Below, piece after piece: positions 1 through 7,596 of a DNA stretch of 64,000 nt. The DNA lies in contig NZ_CP023690.1 in assembly GCF_008704795.1 (NCBI RefSeq), positions 6,396,501 through 6,460,500 on the forward strand, in the 5' to 3' direction. The first letter of the stretch is position 1. Each line of letters starts with the position of its first letter. The DNA comes from Streptomyces spectabilis (GTDB taxonomy: Bacteria; Actinomycetota; Actinomycetes; Streptomycetales; Streptomycetaceae). Both the position numbers and the translations under genes were made by a program. Below the pieces are notes generated by a model. That model was not told the origin of the DNA. It searched no databases and was given only the letters and a program-made list of their open reading frames with translations.

Positions 1-186
1 TGTCTCCCCGACGTTTGCCCACGTCGCCGTCTGCCGCGGCTCCGGTGCATGAGGTCAGGGTCAGCTCTCGTCTGCCGGATCGGTCCAGTCGTCCGGCAGT
101 GGTATTCCGTTGCCTCGCCACCCAACGTCATGCGAGAGCTTCACCGCCGGAGACAAGCCCTTGATATCCGCGGGGCGGCCCCGAGC

Positions 187-402
187 TCATGGGGTGCCCG
201 CATCCGAAACGCTCTGCGCGAAATCAGAAACGGTTCGCAGGATGCCTTGGCCGAAGTCGGTCGGAGCGACCAGCACCCCGAACGTCACCGCTACGGCCAA
301 GACCATCGTCTGGTCGACCCGGCTTCTGGCCTGTACGCGTCGACGTACGAGCACGACGAGGATGACAGCGAGCAGAACTGCCAGGTTGATCGTCAGCTTC
401 AC
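187..402 (-). CDS. Small hypothetical membrane protein, integrative-element type
   Basis: A 71-residue protein starting at GTG, with a GAAGG ribosome-binding sequence about 9 nt upstream. Residues 3-18 form one hydrophobic helix (NLAVLLAVILVVLV), an Arg-rich patch follows (RRRVQARSR), and residues 31-47 form a second helix. Two-helix basic mini-proteins of this kind are common in actinomycete integrative conjugative elements and plasmids, but I recognise no named family. It is separated from the next gene by a tRNA-3'-end-like sequence and a terminator, which fits a leftover from an element that inserted at a tRNA gene. Function unknown; it could also be a chance ORF. Confidence 0.5.
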   Translation of the reverse strand: MKLTINLAVLLAVILVVLVRRRVQARSRVDQTMVLAVAVTFGVLVAPTDFGQGILRTVSDFAQSVSDAGTP

Positions 403-690
403 TGGTCGGCCCTTCCCCCAGGCAGGAACGTCCCAACTTTCCTGTGTAGCCCGGGCCGTACGGCTCGGCGACTGGGATACCTGCGGCTGGCGGCAAAGCG
501 CTTATCTGAGGCTGGATCAGCTCGCCGTTGACACCTTGGGGATCTTCGGCGCGTACTCCTCGACAGGAGTGCGGCAAGCCCGGTCAAGGTGCCCAGGGAG
601 CTCTGAGTTGAGCTCGGGCGCGTGTGGGGATCACAGGAGCTGGCCAGGCACGTTATCCCAGGCAGATCCGAATTTCACTCACTTCTACAG

Positions 691-723
691 TGTGCGCAGG
701 TTTCGCATCCTGCCGGGGGCACC
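691..723 (+). repeat. Degenerate tRNA 3'-end-like sequence (possible att-site remnant)
   Basis: The sequence reads as a T-stem GCAGG, a loop TTTCGCAT, the complementary CCTGC, an acceptor strand CGGGGGC, discriminator A and then CC. This closely resembles the 3' end of an actinomycete tRNA (Arg type by acceptor and T-arm), but the T-loop has 8 nt rather than 7 and no anticodon or D-arm precedes it. Actinomycete integrative elements recombine into tRNA 3' ends and duplicate them, so this may be a decayed attachment site. tRNA identity is inferred from memory of consensus sequences only. Confidence 0.45.
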
Positions 724-737
724 TTGGGTTAGGTGTC

Positions 738-781
738 CGAAGACCCCGTCATCAGCGGTAGCGCTGAGGTCGGGGTCTTCG
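738..781. terminator. Strong hairpin terminator
   Basis: An 11-bp perfect inverted repeat, CGAAGACCCCG at 738-748 and CGGGGTCTTCG at 771-781, encloses a 22-nt loop. It directly follows the tRNA-like remnant, so it may be the old tRNA terminator. Confidence 0.6.
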
Positions 782-818
782 CGTATGTGTGGGGTGGCGG
801 CCGCCTAGGCTCAGGGGT

Positions 819-1547
819 ATGACGACCATAGACGCAGAGATCTCGCGCGGCCTGGCCCCGGATGGGGTGTTGCGGGCCTCCATCAATCTTGGGAATCCGG
901 TGCTCGCTCAGGGGAGTGCGGAGGAGCCGGCCGGGGTCACGGTGGAGCTTGCTCGTGAGGTTGCGGCGCGGTTGGGGGTGCCGGTGCGGTTCTTGTGCTT
1001 CGACGCGGCTCGCAAGTCGTATGCGGCGATGGCCGAGGGGCGTGCCGACCTGTGTTTCCTGGCGGTGGATCCGGATCGTGAGGAGGAGGTCGCGTTCAGC
1101 GCGCCGTACGTGCACATCGAGGGGGCGTACGCGGTGCCCGTGGAGTCCTCGTTCGTCTCCGCCGCTGACGTGGACCAGGACGGGGTGCGGATCGGCGTGA
1201 AGAAGGGGTCCGCTTACGACCTCTACTTGAGTCGGGCCCTCCGGTACGCCGCCGTGGTGCGCGGCGACGAGGGGGTGGGGGTCTTCCACGCCGAGGGGCT
1301 GGAGGTGGCGGCCGGCATCCGGCAGCCGCTGGCCGCGCACGTGGCCCGGCACGACGGACTGCGGCTGCTGGAGCCCGCGTTCATGACGATCCGGCAGGCC
1401 ATGGGGACGCCGAAGGAGCGGGGGCCGAAGGCGGCAGGGTTCCTGAGTGAGCTCGTGGGTGAGCTGGTGGCGTCCGGGTTCGTGGCCGATGCGCTGCGTC
1501 GGTCCGGCCAGGATCCGGCCCTGGCCGCCCCCGTCGCCGCGGTGTGA
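819..1547 (+). CDS. Family 3 extracellular-solute-binding-like protein, no signal peptide
   Basis: A 242-residue protein related to the bacterial periplasmic substrate-binding domain (SBP_bac_3) used by amino-acid ABC transporters. The N-terminal lobe includes ITV-like GVTVELAREVAARLGVPVRF, followed by DLCFLAVDPDREEEVAFSAPY, the usual position where ligand contacts fall. There is no signal peptide, lipobox or permease/ATPase neighbour, so it probably acts as a cytosolic sensor or binding protein. The ATG at 819 is chosen because the domain begins at once and the upstream extension overlaps the terminator. It converges on the transposase-like gene. Ligand unknown. Confidence 0.75.
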   Translation: MTTIDAEISRGLAPDGVLRASINLGNPVLAQGSAEEPAGVTVELAREVAARLGVPVRFLCFDAARKSYAAMAEGRADLCFLAVDPDREEEVAFSAPYVHIEGAYAVPVESSFVSAADVDQDGVRIGVKKGSAYDLYLSRALRYAAVVRGDEGVGVFHAEGLEVAAGIRQPLAAHVARHDGLRLLEPAFMTIRQAMGTPKERGPKAAGFLSELVGELVASGFVADALRRSGQDPALAAPVAAV

Positions 1548-1578
1548 CGCGCCCTGAGGCCTCCCCCCTCAGGGCGCG
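1548..1578. terminator. Bidirectional hairpin terminator
   Basis: An 11-bp perfect stem (CGCGCCCTGAG / CTCAGGGCGCG) begins at the stop codon of the upstream gene and lies between two convergent genes. Confidence 0.7.
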
Positions 1579-1583
1579 TGGCC

Positions 1584-2816
1584 TCAGGCCGCCAAGTGGT
1601 GGTCCGCCAGTTCCGTGGCCGCGTGGGCTATGGAGGCCAGGGTGGCGTGGCGGTGCCAGCCGGCGAAGGAGCGGCCCACGAAGTCGCGGATGCCGACGCG
1701 TTCCGCGCGGGGCATGCCGGACTGTTCGACGCGGTGGCTGAGGGCGACCAGGCGGAGCAGCGCGGTGAGGTCGACCGTGGTCATGTCGGTCAGCCAGAGC
1801 TCCTCCGGCCAGCGGGGGCCGCCGCGGCCGATGCCGAGGAGCAGGAAGTCGCCGTGGTCCTGGCCCCGGTCCCCGGAGTCGAGGACGACGGGGAGGCGGA
1901 CGCGGATGGCGGCGACCAGTTCGGCGGGGTCCGCGCTGCCCGACGGGATCAGGGCCACGCGCTTGCGGCCCAGCTTGGCGAGCTGGGCGATCTGGCCCGC
2001 CTGGAGCGGCCGCTCGCCCCAGCCCGGCAGCGCCGGATCGTGCGGGAGCAGCCAGGTGTCCTGCGCGATCCGGGTGATGTGCCGCAGGCCCGCCGCGCTG
2101 AGCTTGCTGACCACCCGGATGCCGTCGAGCGGCTCGGCGTTGAGCGTCACCGGACACTCCGGCAGGCGCAGCCGTGCGGCCGTCTCCAGATAGGCGCTGA
2201 CCATCGAGTCCTCCGGTGTGGGCTGGCCCGCCCGCCGCTCGGGCCAGGAGGGGTCGTCGTCGCCCGGGGCGCCCCGCGTCCACTGGGACGGCAGATGCAG
2301 CCACCAGTTCAGCGGGCTCGTGGCGTGCGCGGACACCCCCCACACCCCGATCACCTGCTGCGCGGTGACGGACTGCCCGCGCTCCCAGGAGAACGTCCGG
2401 GCCACACCCACGGAGTGCGTGCCCGACTTGGGGATGACCATGGGGTGCAGGACACAGGCCTGCGGAGGCAGCCGACGGGCCAGATAGCGGCCGAGGGCCT
2501 CCCGCATGGGCGCCCACTCCCACGTCGAGTCGTTGATGAAGTGGTGCAGGCCCTGGTCGTTGACCTGGTCGCCGAGGAAGGCCGCGATGTTCCGCACCGA
2601 CTTCCTGCCCCGTGCGCCGAGGAGTCCGCGCAGATACATCAGCCCCTTGCGGCGCTGGTCGGCCCGCGGGAGCGAGGCGAACACGACGGGGGAGAGCTCC
2701 GCCAGCGAGCGGTCGAGGGCGACCCTTCTCGTCGCGTCCGGGTCGGGCCCGTCGCAGCGGGTCATCCGGCCGTGGTGGGTCTGAGCGCAGTACGGTTCGC
2801 TGCTGACGACAGTCAT
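1584..2816 (-). CDS. IS701/IS4-type transposase homologue, probably domesticated or inactive
   Basis: A 410-residue protein with the layout of IS701-family DDE transposases: an N-terminal region with RKSVRNIAAFLGDQ, the block PKSGTHSVGVARTF where active enzymes have KKGxxSVGVARQY, and a C-terminal RSFAGWHRHATL block. The first catalytic Asp normally lies just upstream of that block (an hDDTgfpK-like motif). Here the sequence is VLHPMVIPKSG, so the Asp is missing. No terminal inverted repeats or target duplication are evident. The ATG at 2816 follows AAAGGA at 6 nt. Such orphan homologues occur in and near Streptomyces clusters, and a regulatory or DNA-binding role is possible but unproven. 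Confidence 0.7.
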   Translation of the reverse strand: MTVVSSEPYCAQTHHGRMTRCDGPDPDATRRVALDRSLAELSPVVFASLPRADQRRKGLMYLRGLLGARGRKSVRNIAAFLGDQVNDQGLHHFINDSTWEWAPMREALGRYLARRLPPQACVLHPMVIPKSGTHSVGVARTFSWERGQSVTAQQVIGVWGVSAHATSPLNWWLHLPSQWTRGAPGDDDPSWPERRAGQPTPEDSMVSAYLETAARLRLPECPVTLNAEPLDGIRVVSKLSAAGLRHITRIAQDTWLLPHDPALPGWGERPLQAGQIAQLAKLGRKRVALIPSGSADPAELVAAIRVRLPVVLDSGDRGQDHGDFLLLGIGRGGPRWPEELWLTDMTTVDLTALLRLVALSHRVEQSGMPRAERVGIRDFVGRSFAGWHRHATLASIAHAATELADHHLAA

Positions 2817-3965
2817 GCCAATCCTTTGTGTGGTGCGCCGGAGCACGTCGGTGCGGCCGGACGGCCCGGTGCTCGGCGGCGCGGTGAGGGGGCACGGCGG
2901 CACGGCGGCGTGCGGCCGCGGGCGGCGTACCTGCGGGCGTCCGTGACCGGCCGCCCGCAGCCGTGCGGAAGGAGAGGGAGGGGGTTGGGGGTGACGTCGG
3001 CCGGACTCGGAGCCGGGACACGCGTCGTGAAGGGGCGGTGGCGCAGAGACCCGGCGGCCCGTGAGGCCTCGGTCTCCCCTCCGCGCGGCCGTGAGCGGGC
3101 AACTGCCCGGGGCCGTGACGGGGCACACCGCGAAGGCTGAGCGTAGGTGTCAGGCGGCGCCGCGACGGCGTGCCCGACCTGGGGGAAGAGGCTTCCCGTC
3201 AGGGCTCGGCCAGGGATCGCTCAGCACATGCGATCAGTCAACGCACGGTGGTACGACAGCGCGGAGGAAACGGGCTGGGGCAGTCCGGCGGAAAGCCAGG
3301 GCCGATGGAGTGGCCAGGGCTGCAGAAGTGGCCAGGGCCGCAGAAGTGGCCAGAGCCATAGGAATGGCCAGAGCCGCAGGAATGGCCAGGGCCGCGCGAA
3401 CGGCCGGGGCCGACCGAATGGCCGGGGCCGACGGTGCATTCGCGTTTCGTGGTTCATGTGTGTCGTGCATGACTCCCCCTTGGTTTCGACCGCGCCCAAC
3501 GGATGGTCGAACGTACGGAGGCAAGACTGCTTTCGTCGAAAGCGCTCGATTTCAGCAGCCTCGGATTCCCCCGTTTCCTAAGGCTTTTCAAAATTCAAAC
3601 GCAACGCCCGTGGGCCGCGCAAGGGCGATCGCGGGTCAGCTGGTCATGTCCCGGGTCAGACTGGTCAGTGGCGTTCGCGGCCAAGGGATCCATGGTCACC
3701 ACTGCCTCCTGCTTCATGATGAATGGCGGTGGCGGCGATTTCGCCGCTGAATTCACCGGCGCGTACGGGGCGCCCGGCGGCGGCGCATTCTCCGCGGTCA
3801 GGGCGGTCAGGTGTGTTGCTTACCACTTCGTAGGATCCACCGAATCCGAGCGAGGGGGAGATCGCGAGGGGTTGTACCCGGCGAGATCGCTTGATCGCCG
3901 CGGTGGTACGCCCCGCATTCTTCTTGTCACTTTCCGAAGCGTTATTCGCCGGGCCTCCGTCGCTC
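2817..3965. other. Gene-poor 1.1-kb stretch at the left edge of the cluster
   Basis: No convincing gene is seen. Open frames here are low-complexity (Arg/Gly/Ala or Trp/Pro/Leu repeats) and several are created by the 18-bp tandem repeat at 3294-3434. GC content drops around 3530-3620 (TTTTCAAAATTCAAACG), unlike flanking coding DNA, so this may be a junction or regulatory region. Confidence 0.5.
3294..3434. repeat. 18-bp tandem repeat, about 8 imperfect copies
   Basis: Units start at 3294, 3312, 3330, 3348, 3366, 3384, 3402 and 3420 (the last partial). Each resembles GGCCAGGGCCGCAGAAGT. The unit is a multiple of three, so it keeps frames open on both strands and produces repetitive pseudo-proteins. 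Confidence 0.85.
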
Positions 3966-5387
3966 TCAGGGCTCCTCCCGGGGCGCCAGGGAGCGGTCCA
4001 CGAGAGCGGGCGCGGCGCCCACGTACCCGGCCGGATCGCACCAGCGGTCGAGGTCCGCGCGCGGGACGCGGCCGGCCAGGCCGGGGGCCTCGGCCAGGTG
4101 GTCGGCCAAGGGGCGGCCGTCCCGCCCCGCGGCGGCCGAGGCGGCCGTCAGGAGCTCTCGGGCGGCCGCCTTGCCCAGGAGCGGGGCGAGCTCCGCCACG
4201 AGCCGCTCGGCGACGACCTGGCCGCCGGTGAGGGCGAGGTTCGCGCGCATCCGCTCCGGGTGCACCACGAGGCCCTCCACGAGCTCCACCGCCGTGTGCG
4301 CGGCGCCGCCCGTCAGGCGCAGGCACTCGCGCAGCGGCTGCCACTCCGCGTGCCACGCCCCGGCCGAACGCTCGTCCTCGGCGAGCATGCACTGCGTCAG
4401 GACGGTGGCGAGCGCCGGGACCTGGAGCGCGGCACCGCGGATCAGCGTGGCGAGCACCGGGTTGCGCTTCTGCGGCATCGCCGAGGAGCTGCCGCGCCCG
4501 GGCACGTACGGCTCGCCGACCTCGCCGACCTCGGTGCGGCTCAGCGACTGCACGTCCACCGCCAGCTTGCCGAGGGCTCCGGCGGTGTGCGCGAGCGCGG
4601 CGCCCAGGTCGGCGATCGGCGTGCGCAGCGTGTGCCAGGGGAGCACCGGCGCCCGCAGGCCCGTCTCGGCGGCGAACGCCGTCACCAGGCGTTCGGTGTC
4701 GGCGCCGTACGCGGCGTACCCGGCGAGGGTGCCCGCCGCGCCGCCGAGGGAGACCGGCAGGGCCGCGTGCACGGCGGCGGCGCGGGCGTCCGCGTCGCGC
4801 ACCAGCTCCCGCCAGCCGGCGGCCTTGAGGCCGAAGGTGGTGGGCACCGCGTGGAGGGCCAGGGTGCGCCCGGCGACGACCGTGTCGCGGTGGGCGCGGG
4901 CGAGCCCCGCGAGGGCCCGCTCGACCCGCCCCAGGTCCGCCCGCAGCAGCCCCAGCGCGTCCCTGGCCACCAGCATCGCCGCGGTGTCGAGGACGTCCTG
5001 GCTCGTCGAGCCCCGGTGGACGTACGCGGCGGCGTCCGGGTCCGCCGCGGCCACCGCGTCGGTGAGCGCGCGCACCAGGCCGACCACGGGGTTGGCGCTC
5101 TCCCGCGCGTGCACCGCGAGCGCCCTCAGGTCGAGCCGGTCGGCCCGCGCGGCGGCGGTGATGGCCCGCGCGGCGCCGGGCGGCACGACGCCGAGCGCGG
5201 CCTGCGCGCGGGCGAGCGCGGCCTCGGTGTCCAGCATGGCCTGGAGCCAGGCGTGGTCGGACACCGCGCGCTCCACGGGGGTTCCGGCGCGCACGGGGGA
5301 GAGGAGCCCGGCGTCCAGGGTGTGCGGGTCGACGGCGGCGTCGTGCGGGTCGGCGGCGGCGTCGCCCGCGGCGAACGGCGCGTTCAT
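3966..5387 (-). CDS. CreD-like nitrosuccinate lyase (aspartase/fumarase superfamily)
   Basis: A 473-residue member of the aspartase/fumarase superfamily, closest in layout to 3-carboxy-cis,cis-muconate cycloisomerase (PcaB) and adenylosuccinate lyase. Near residue 275 it has the signature GRGSSSAMPQKRNP with the mobile-loop catalytic Ser, and earlier the HRGSTSQDVLDTA helix. Its ATG lies inside the stop region of the preceding flavoprotein gene (ATGA overlap), so the two are translationally coupled. In cremeomycin-type clusters this exact pair is CreE (aspartate to nitrosuccinate) and CreD (nitrosuccinate to fumarate plus nitrous acid). No beta-ketoadipate genes are nearby, which argues against a catabolic PcaB. 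Function is inferred from family and pairing. Confidence 0.75.
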   Translation of the reverse strand: MNAPFAAGDAAADPHDAAVDPHTLDAGLLSPVRAGTPVERAVSDHAWLQAMLDTEAALARAQAALGVVPPGAARAITAAARADRLDLRALAVHARESANPVVGLVRALTDAVAAADPDAAAYVHRGSTSQDVLDTAAMLVARDALGLLRADLGRVERALAGLARAHRDTVVAGRTLALHAVPTTFGLKAAGWRELVRDADARAAAVHAALPVSLGGAAGTLAGYAAYGADTERLVTAFAAETGLRAPVLPWHTLRTPIADLGAALAHTAGALGKLAVDVQSLSRTEVGEVGEPYVPGRGSSSAMPQKRNPVLATLIRGAALQVPALATVLTQCMLAEDERSAGAWHAEWQPLRECLRLTGGAAHTAVELVEGLVVHPERMRANLALTGGQVVAERLVAELAPLLGKAAARELLTAASAAAGRDGRPLADHLAEAPGLAGRVPRADLDRWCDPAGYVGAAPALVDRSLAPREEP

Positions 5388-7405
5388 ACGGCGACCTCGG
5401 TGTGCTCCTCGTCGGCCGTCGGCCCGGCCCACGGGGCGCTGGTGCCGAGGGCGAGCACGGCGCGCGCGATCGCGTCCGCGTCGGCGATCGTGACCGAGTC
5501 CACGCCGGGCCTGATGCCCGCCGCCGTCACCCAGTGCACCGCCTCGGTCGGCACCCCGTACGCGAAGCGCCTCGGGTGGGCCCTGCCGTGGGCGTCGAGG
5601 AGGCGGTACGGCCGTTCGGTCACCGCGAGGCCGCCGGTCTCGTAGGCGCCGCCGTCCGCCGTGGGGATGCGGTACGGGGCGCACGCCTCGGTGTTGAGCA
5701 GGTGCCGCAGCAGGGGGTCGGCCGTGCGCCGCAGGTCCGGCTCCGGGAGGCGGGCCTCGATGAGGACGCGGGCGCGCACGGTCGGGCCCGGCACCGCGTC
5801 GGAGTCGGCCACGAACGACCGGTCGCGGGTGTCGATCCTGATCCGGGTGTCGGGCCCGGTGAGTTCCAGGACGCCCGCCTCGATCAGGGCGGTCATCTCC
5901 TCGACGCGGCGCGGCGGCGGGCCGATCGACAGGAAGGCGTTGAGCGGTGTGTACCAGCGTTCCAGCTCGTCGCGGTGCGAGTCCCCGTCGAGGCCGCCCT
6001 GGTCGACCGCGAGCCGTACCTCGTTGCGCAGGTCGCGGAGCACGTCGAGGGCGGCCTTCAGCGGGCCGCTGACGTTGCCCTCGCGGGCCTGCCGGACGTC
6101 GTCGGCGAGGCGGGCGAGGAGCCAGGAGCGGAAGTCGTCGCGGCTGGTGAAGGAGCGCCGGCGGGCCGAGTCGGCGAGCGCGTCCCAGTCCCACCTGTCC
6201 GTCGCCGGGACGCCGTACGCGTCCAGGACCGCGGCGCACTCCGCGGGGCCCGCGCAGGCCAGGTAGCGCGCGGCGAACCCGTCGGGGCCGGGCGCGCGTC
6301 CGGCCGCGCCGTCCTCGCGGGCCAGCAGCGTCTCGTAGTAGACGGTCTCCACCTCGCGCGCGATGAGCGGCCACAGGTCCTTCGTGAAGGAAAGGCGGCC
6401 GGAGGCGTCACCGGAGCGCAGCCGGGCCACGCGTTCCGCCGTGAGCAGGCGCGGCAGATAGCGGCCGTGCGCGCCCTTCTCGTTCTCGCCGCGCGAGTGG
6501 AAGGGCACGCCGCGCCGCGAACTGGCGTACAGCCGGGGCTCCTTGCCGCTCGGCCGGTAGACGAGCCCGGCCGCGCCCCGGTCGAAGCGGCCGCCGCGGC
6601 CGAGGGTGAACAGCGCGAGGTAGTCGAAGAAGCACAGGCCCAGGCCGCGCAGCAGCACCGGCTCCGCCGCGGCGATGCCGTCCAGGTCGGCGTCCGCGGG
6701 GTTGGCGGGCGGCAGATAGGTGAGGTGGTTGATCCGCGACAGGCTCGCCGTGCGCTCCTCCCGCGCGGTGGGCCGGGTCGGCAGGTGGCCCTGCGCGAGG
6801 ACGACGGCGTCGAGGTGGTTGAGGCGGGTGCCGTTCGCGAGCCGGACGCCCTGCGGCCCGCCCGCGATGCCGTGGGTGTCGGCCATGGCGACCGCCCGCG
6901 AGCGGTGCACCCGGATCTCGACGTGCGCGGGCGCGTTCGCCAGGACGCGCCGGAAGCAGGCCGTGAAGTACTGCCCGCACAGCACCCGCGTGGGGTACGA
7001 GTTCGGCTCCAGGGACCGCACCTCGGCCAGCGTCGCCTCGTCGTACGCGGTCTCGTCGTACGCGGTGTCGTGGTACGCGGTCTCGCCGGGCGCGGTGTCG
7101 CCGTGCGAGGCCGCGAGCGCCGCGGCCCATTCGTACAGGCTCGGTCCCGGCTCGACCGGCCCCTCGATGCGGGACGCCGCGTCGGAGTAGACGGTGATCT
7201 GGGAGGCCACCGTGTTGGCGAGCAGGTGCCGTGACTGGCCGGTGCTCCACACCGCGCCGGAGCCCGGCGCGACCGGGTCGACGACGTGGACGAGGACCCG
7301 GGCGTGCGATGGTCGTGCGCGCTCGTTCGCGCACAGGCGTTCCAGCACGGCGAGCCCGCGCGGTCCCGTACCGATGAGGGCGATCTCGTGCGCGGTCGCG
7401 TTCAA
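5384..7405 (-). CDS. CreE-like flavin-dependent aspartate N-monooxygenase
   Basis: A 673-residue FAD/NAD(P)-binding protein. The Rossmann motif LIGTGPRGLAVLERL sits at residues 10-24, followed by the DPVAPGSGAVW stretch. Size and N-terminus match the flavoproteins CreE and FzmM, which oxidise the amino group of L-aspartate to nitrosuccinate. The start is TTG at 7405, chosen because GGAAGGGG lies 7 nt upstream. It overlaps the lyase gene by 4 nt. Together the pair should deliver nitrous acid in the cytosol for diazotisation or N-N bond formation. A TGACAGA word (7421-7427) sits next to the ribosome-binding site. An alternative is another amino-acid N-hydroxylase, but the coupled lyase favours the aspartate-nitrosuccinate route. 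Confidence 0.75.
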   Translation of the reverse strand: MNATAHEIALIGTGPRGLAVLERLCANERARPSHARVLVHVVDPVAPGSGAVWSTGQSRHLLANTVASQITVYSDAASRIEGPVEPGPSLYEWAAALAASHGDTAPGETAYHDTAYDETAYDEATLAEVRSLEPNSYPTRVLCGQYFTACFRRVLANAPAHVEIRVHRSRAVAMADTHGIAGGPQGVRLANGTRLNHLDAVVLAQGHLPTRPTAREERTASLSRINHLTYLPPANPADADLDGIAAAEPVLLRGLGLCFFDYLALFTLGRGGRFDRGAAGLVYRPSGKEPRLYASSRRGVPFHSRGENEKGAHGRYLPRLLTAERVARLRSGDASGRLSFTKDLWPLIAREVETVYYETLLAREDGAAGRAPGPDGFAARYLACAGPAECAAVLDAYGVPATDRWDWDALADSARRRSFTSRDDFRSWLLARLADDVRQAREGNVSGPLKAALDVLRDLRNEVRLAVDQGGLDGDSHRDELERWYTPLNAFLSIGPPPRRVEEMTALIEAGVLELTGPDTRIRIDTRDRSFVADSDAVPGPTVRARVLIEARLPEPDLRRTADPLLRHLLNTEACAPYRIPTADGGAYETGGLAVTERPYRLLDAHGRAHPRRFAYGVPTEAVHWVTAAGIRPGVDSVTIADADAIARAVLALGTSAPWAGPTADEEHTEVAV

Positions 7406-7596
7406 GCCGATTCCCCTTCCTGACAGAACTCGGTCCGATCCTGAGAGCGGCGGCGGAGGCCTCGCAACGGCGGCCGGGGCAGTCAGTCAGATGCGTCCGC
7501 GGGAAGGCCCCTTCCTGCCGCCGGAGTTGACACACTGTCTGCCGGTACGCCGGGAATCCGGCGCGGCCGCGGGATTCCCGGGGAAGAATGCCCCGC
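7406..7596. promoter_or_regulatory. Divergent promoter region (creE-like / MDR)
   Basis: A 191-bp region between divergent starts. It contains TGACAGA at 7421-7427 next to the left gene's ribosome-binding site, and a TTGACA box at 7527-7532. I see no clear -10 element at standard spacing from that box. Confidence 0.45.

Larger units (their letters stand above)
403..818. other. Intergenic stretch with tRNA-like remnant and terminator
   Basis: This stretch holds no convincing gene. Several frames are open, as is usual at this GC content, but none gives a recognisable protein. Near its right end are a tRNA-3'-end-like sequence (691-723) and a strong hairpin (738-781). Confidence 0.5.

Noticed and set aside
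691..723. Functional tRNA gene
   Set aside because: Only a 3'-end-like part is present, the T-loop has 8 nt and no D- or anticodon arm precedes it.
1578..3140. Long plus-strand frame opposite the transposase-like gene
   Set aside because: It mirrors the coding pattern of the minus-strand gene, has no recognisable domains and low-complexity sequence; typical antisense artefact of high GC.
3294..3434. CRISPR array
   Set aside because: The units are contiguous 18-bp repeats without spacers, and no cas genes are present.
3061..3750. Frames through the 18-bp repeat
   Set aside because: The repeat unit is a multiple of three, so frames stay open and give periodic Ala/Arg/Gly or Trp/Pro/Leu sequence without domain character.
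3966..5387. Catabolic PcaB or purine-pathway adenylosuccinate lyase
   Set aside because: No beta-ketoadipate or purine genes are nearby, and the overlap with a CreE-like flavoprotein fits the nitrous-acid pathway better. Not fully excluded.
5402..7234. 610-codon plus-strand frame opposite the CreE-like gene
   Set aside because: The minus strand encodes a clear flavoprotein with a good start; the opposite frame has no domain.
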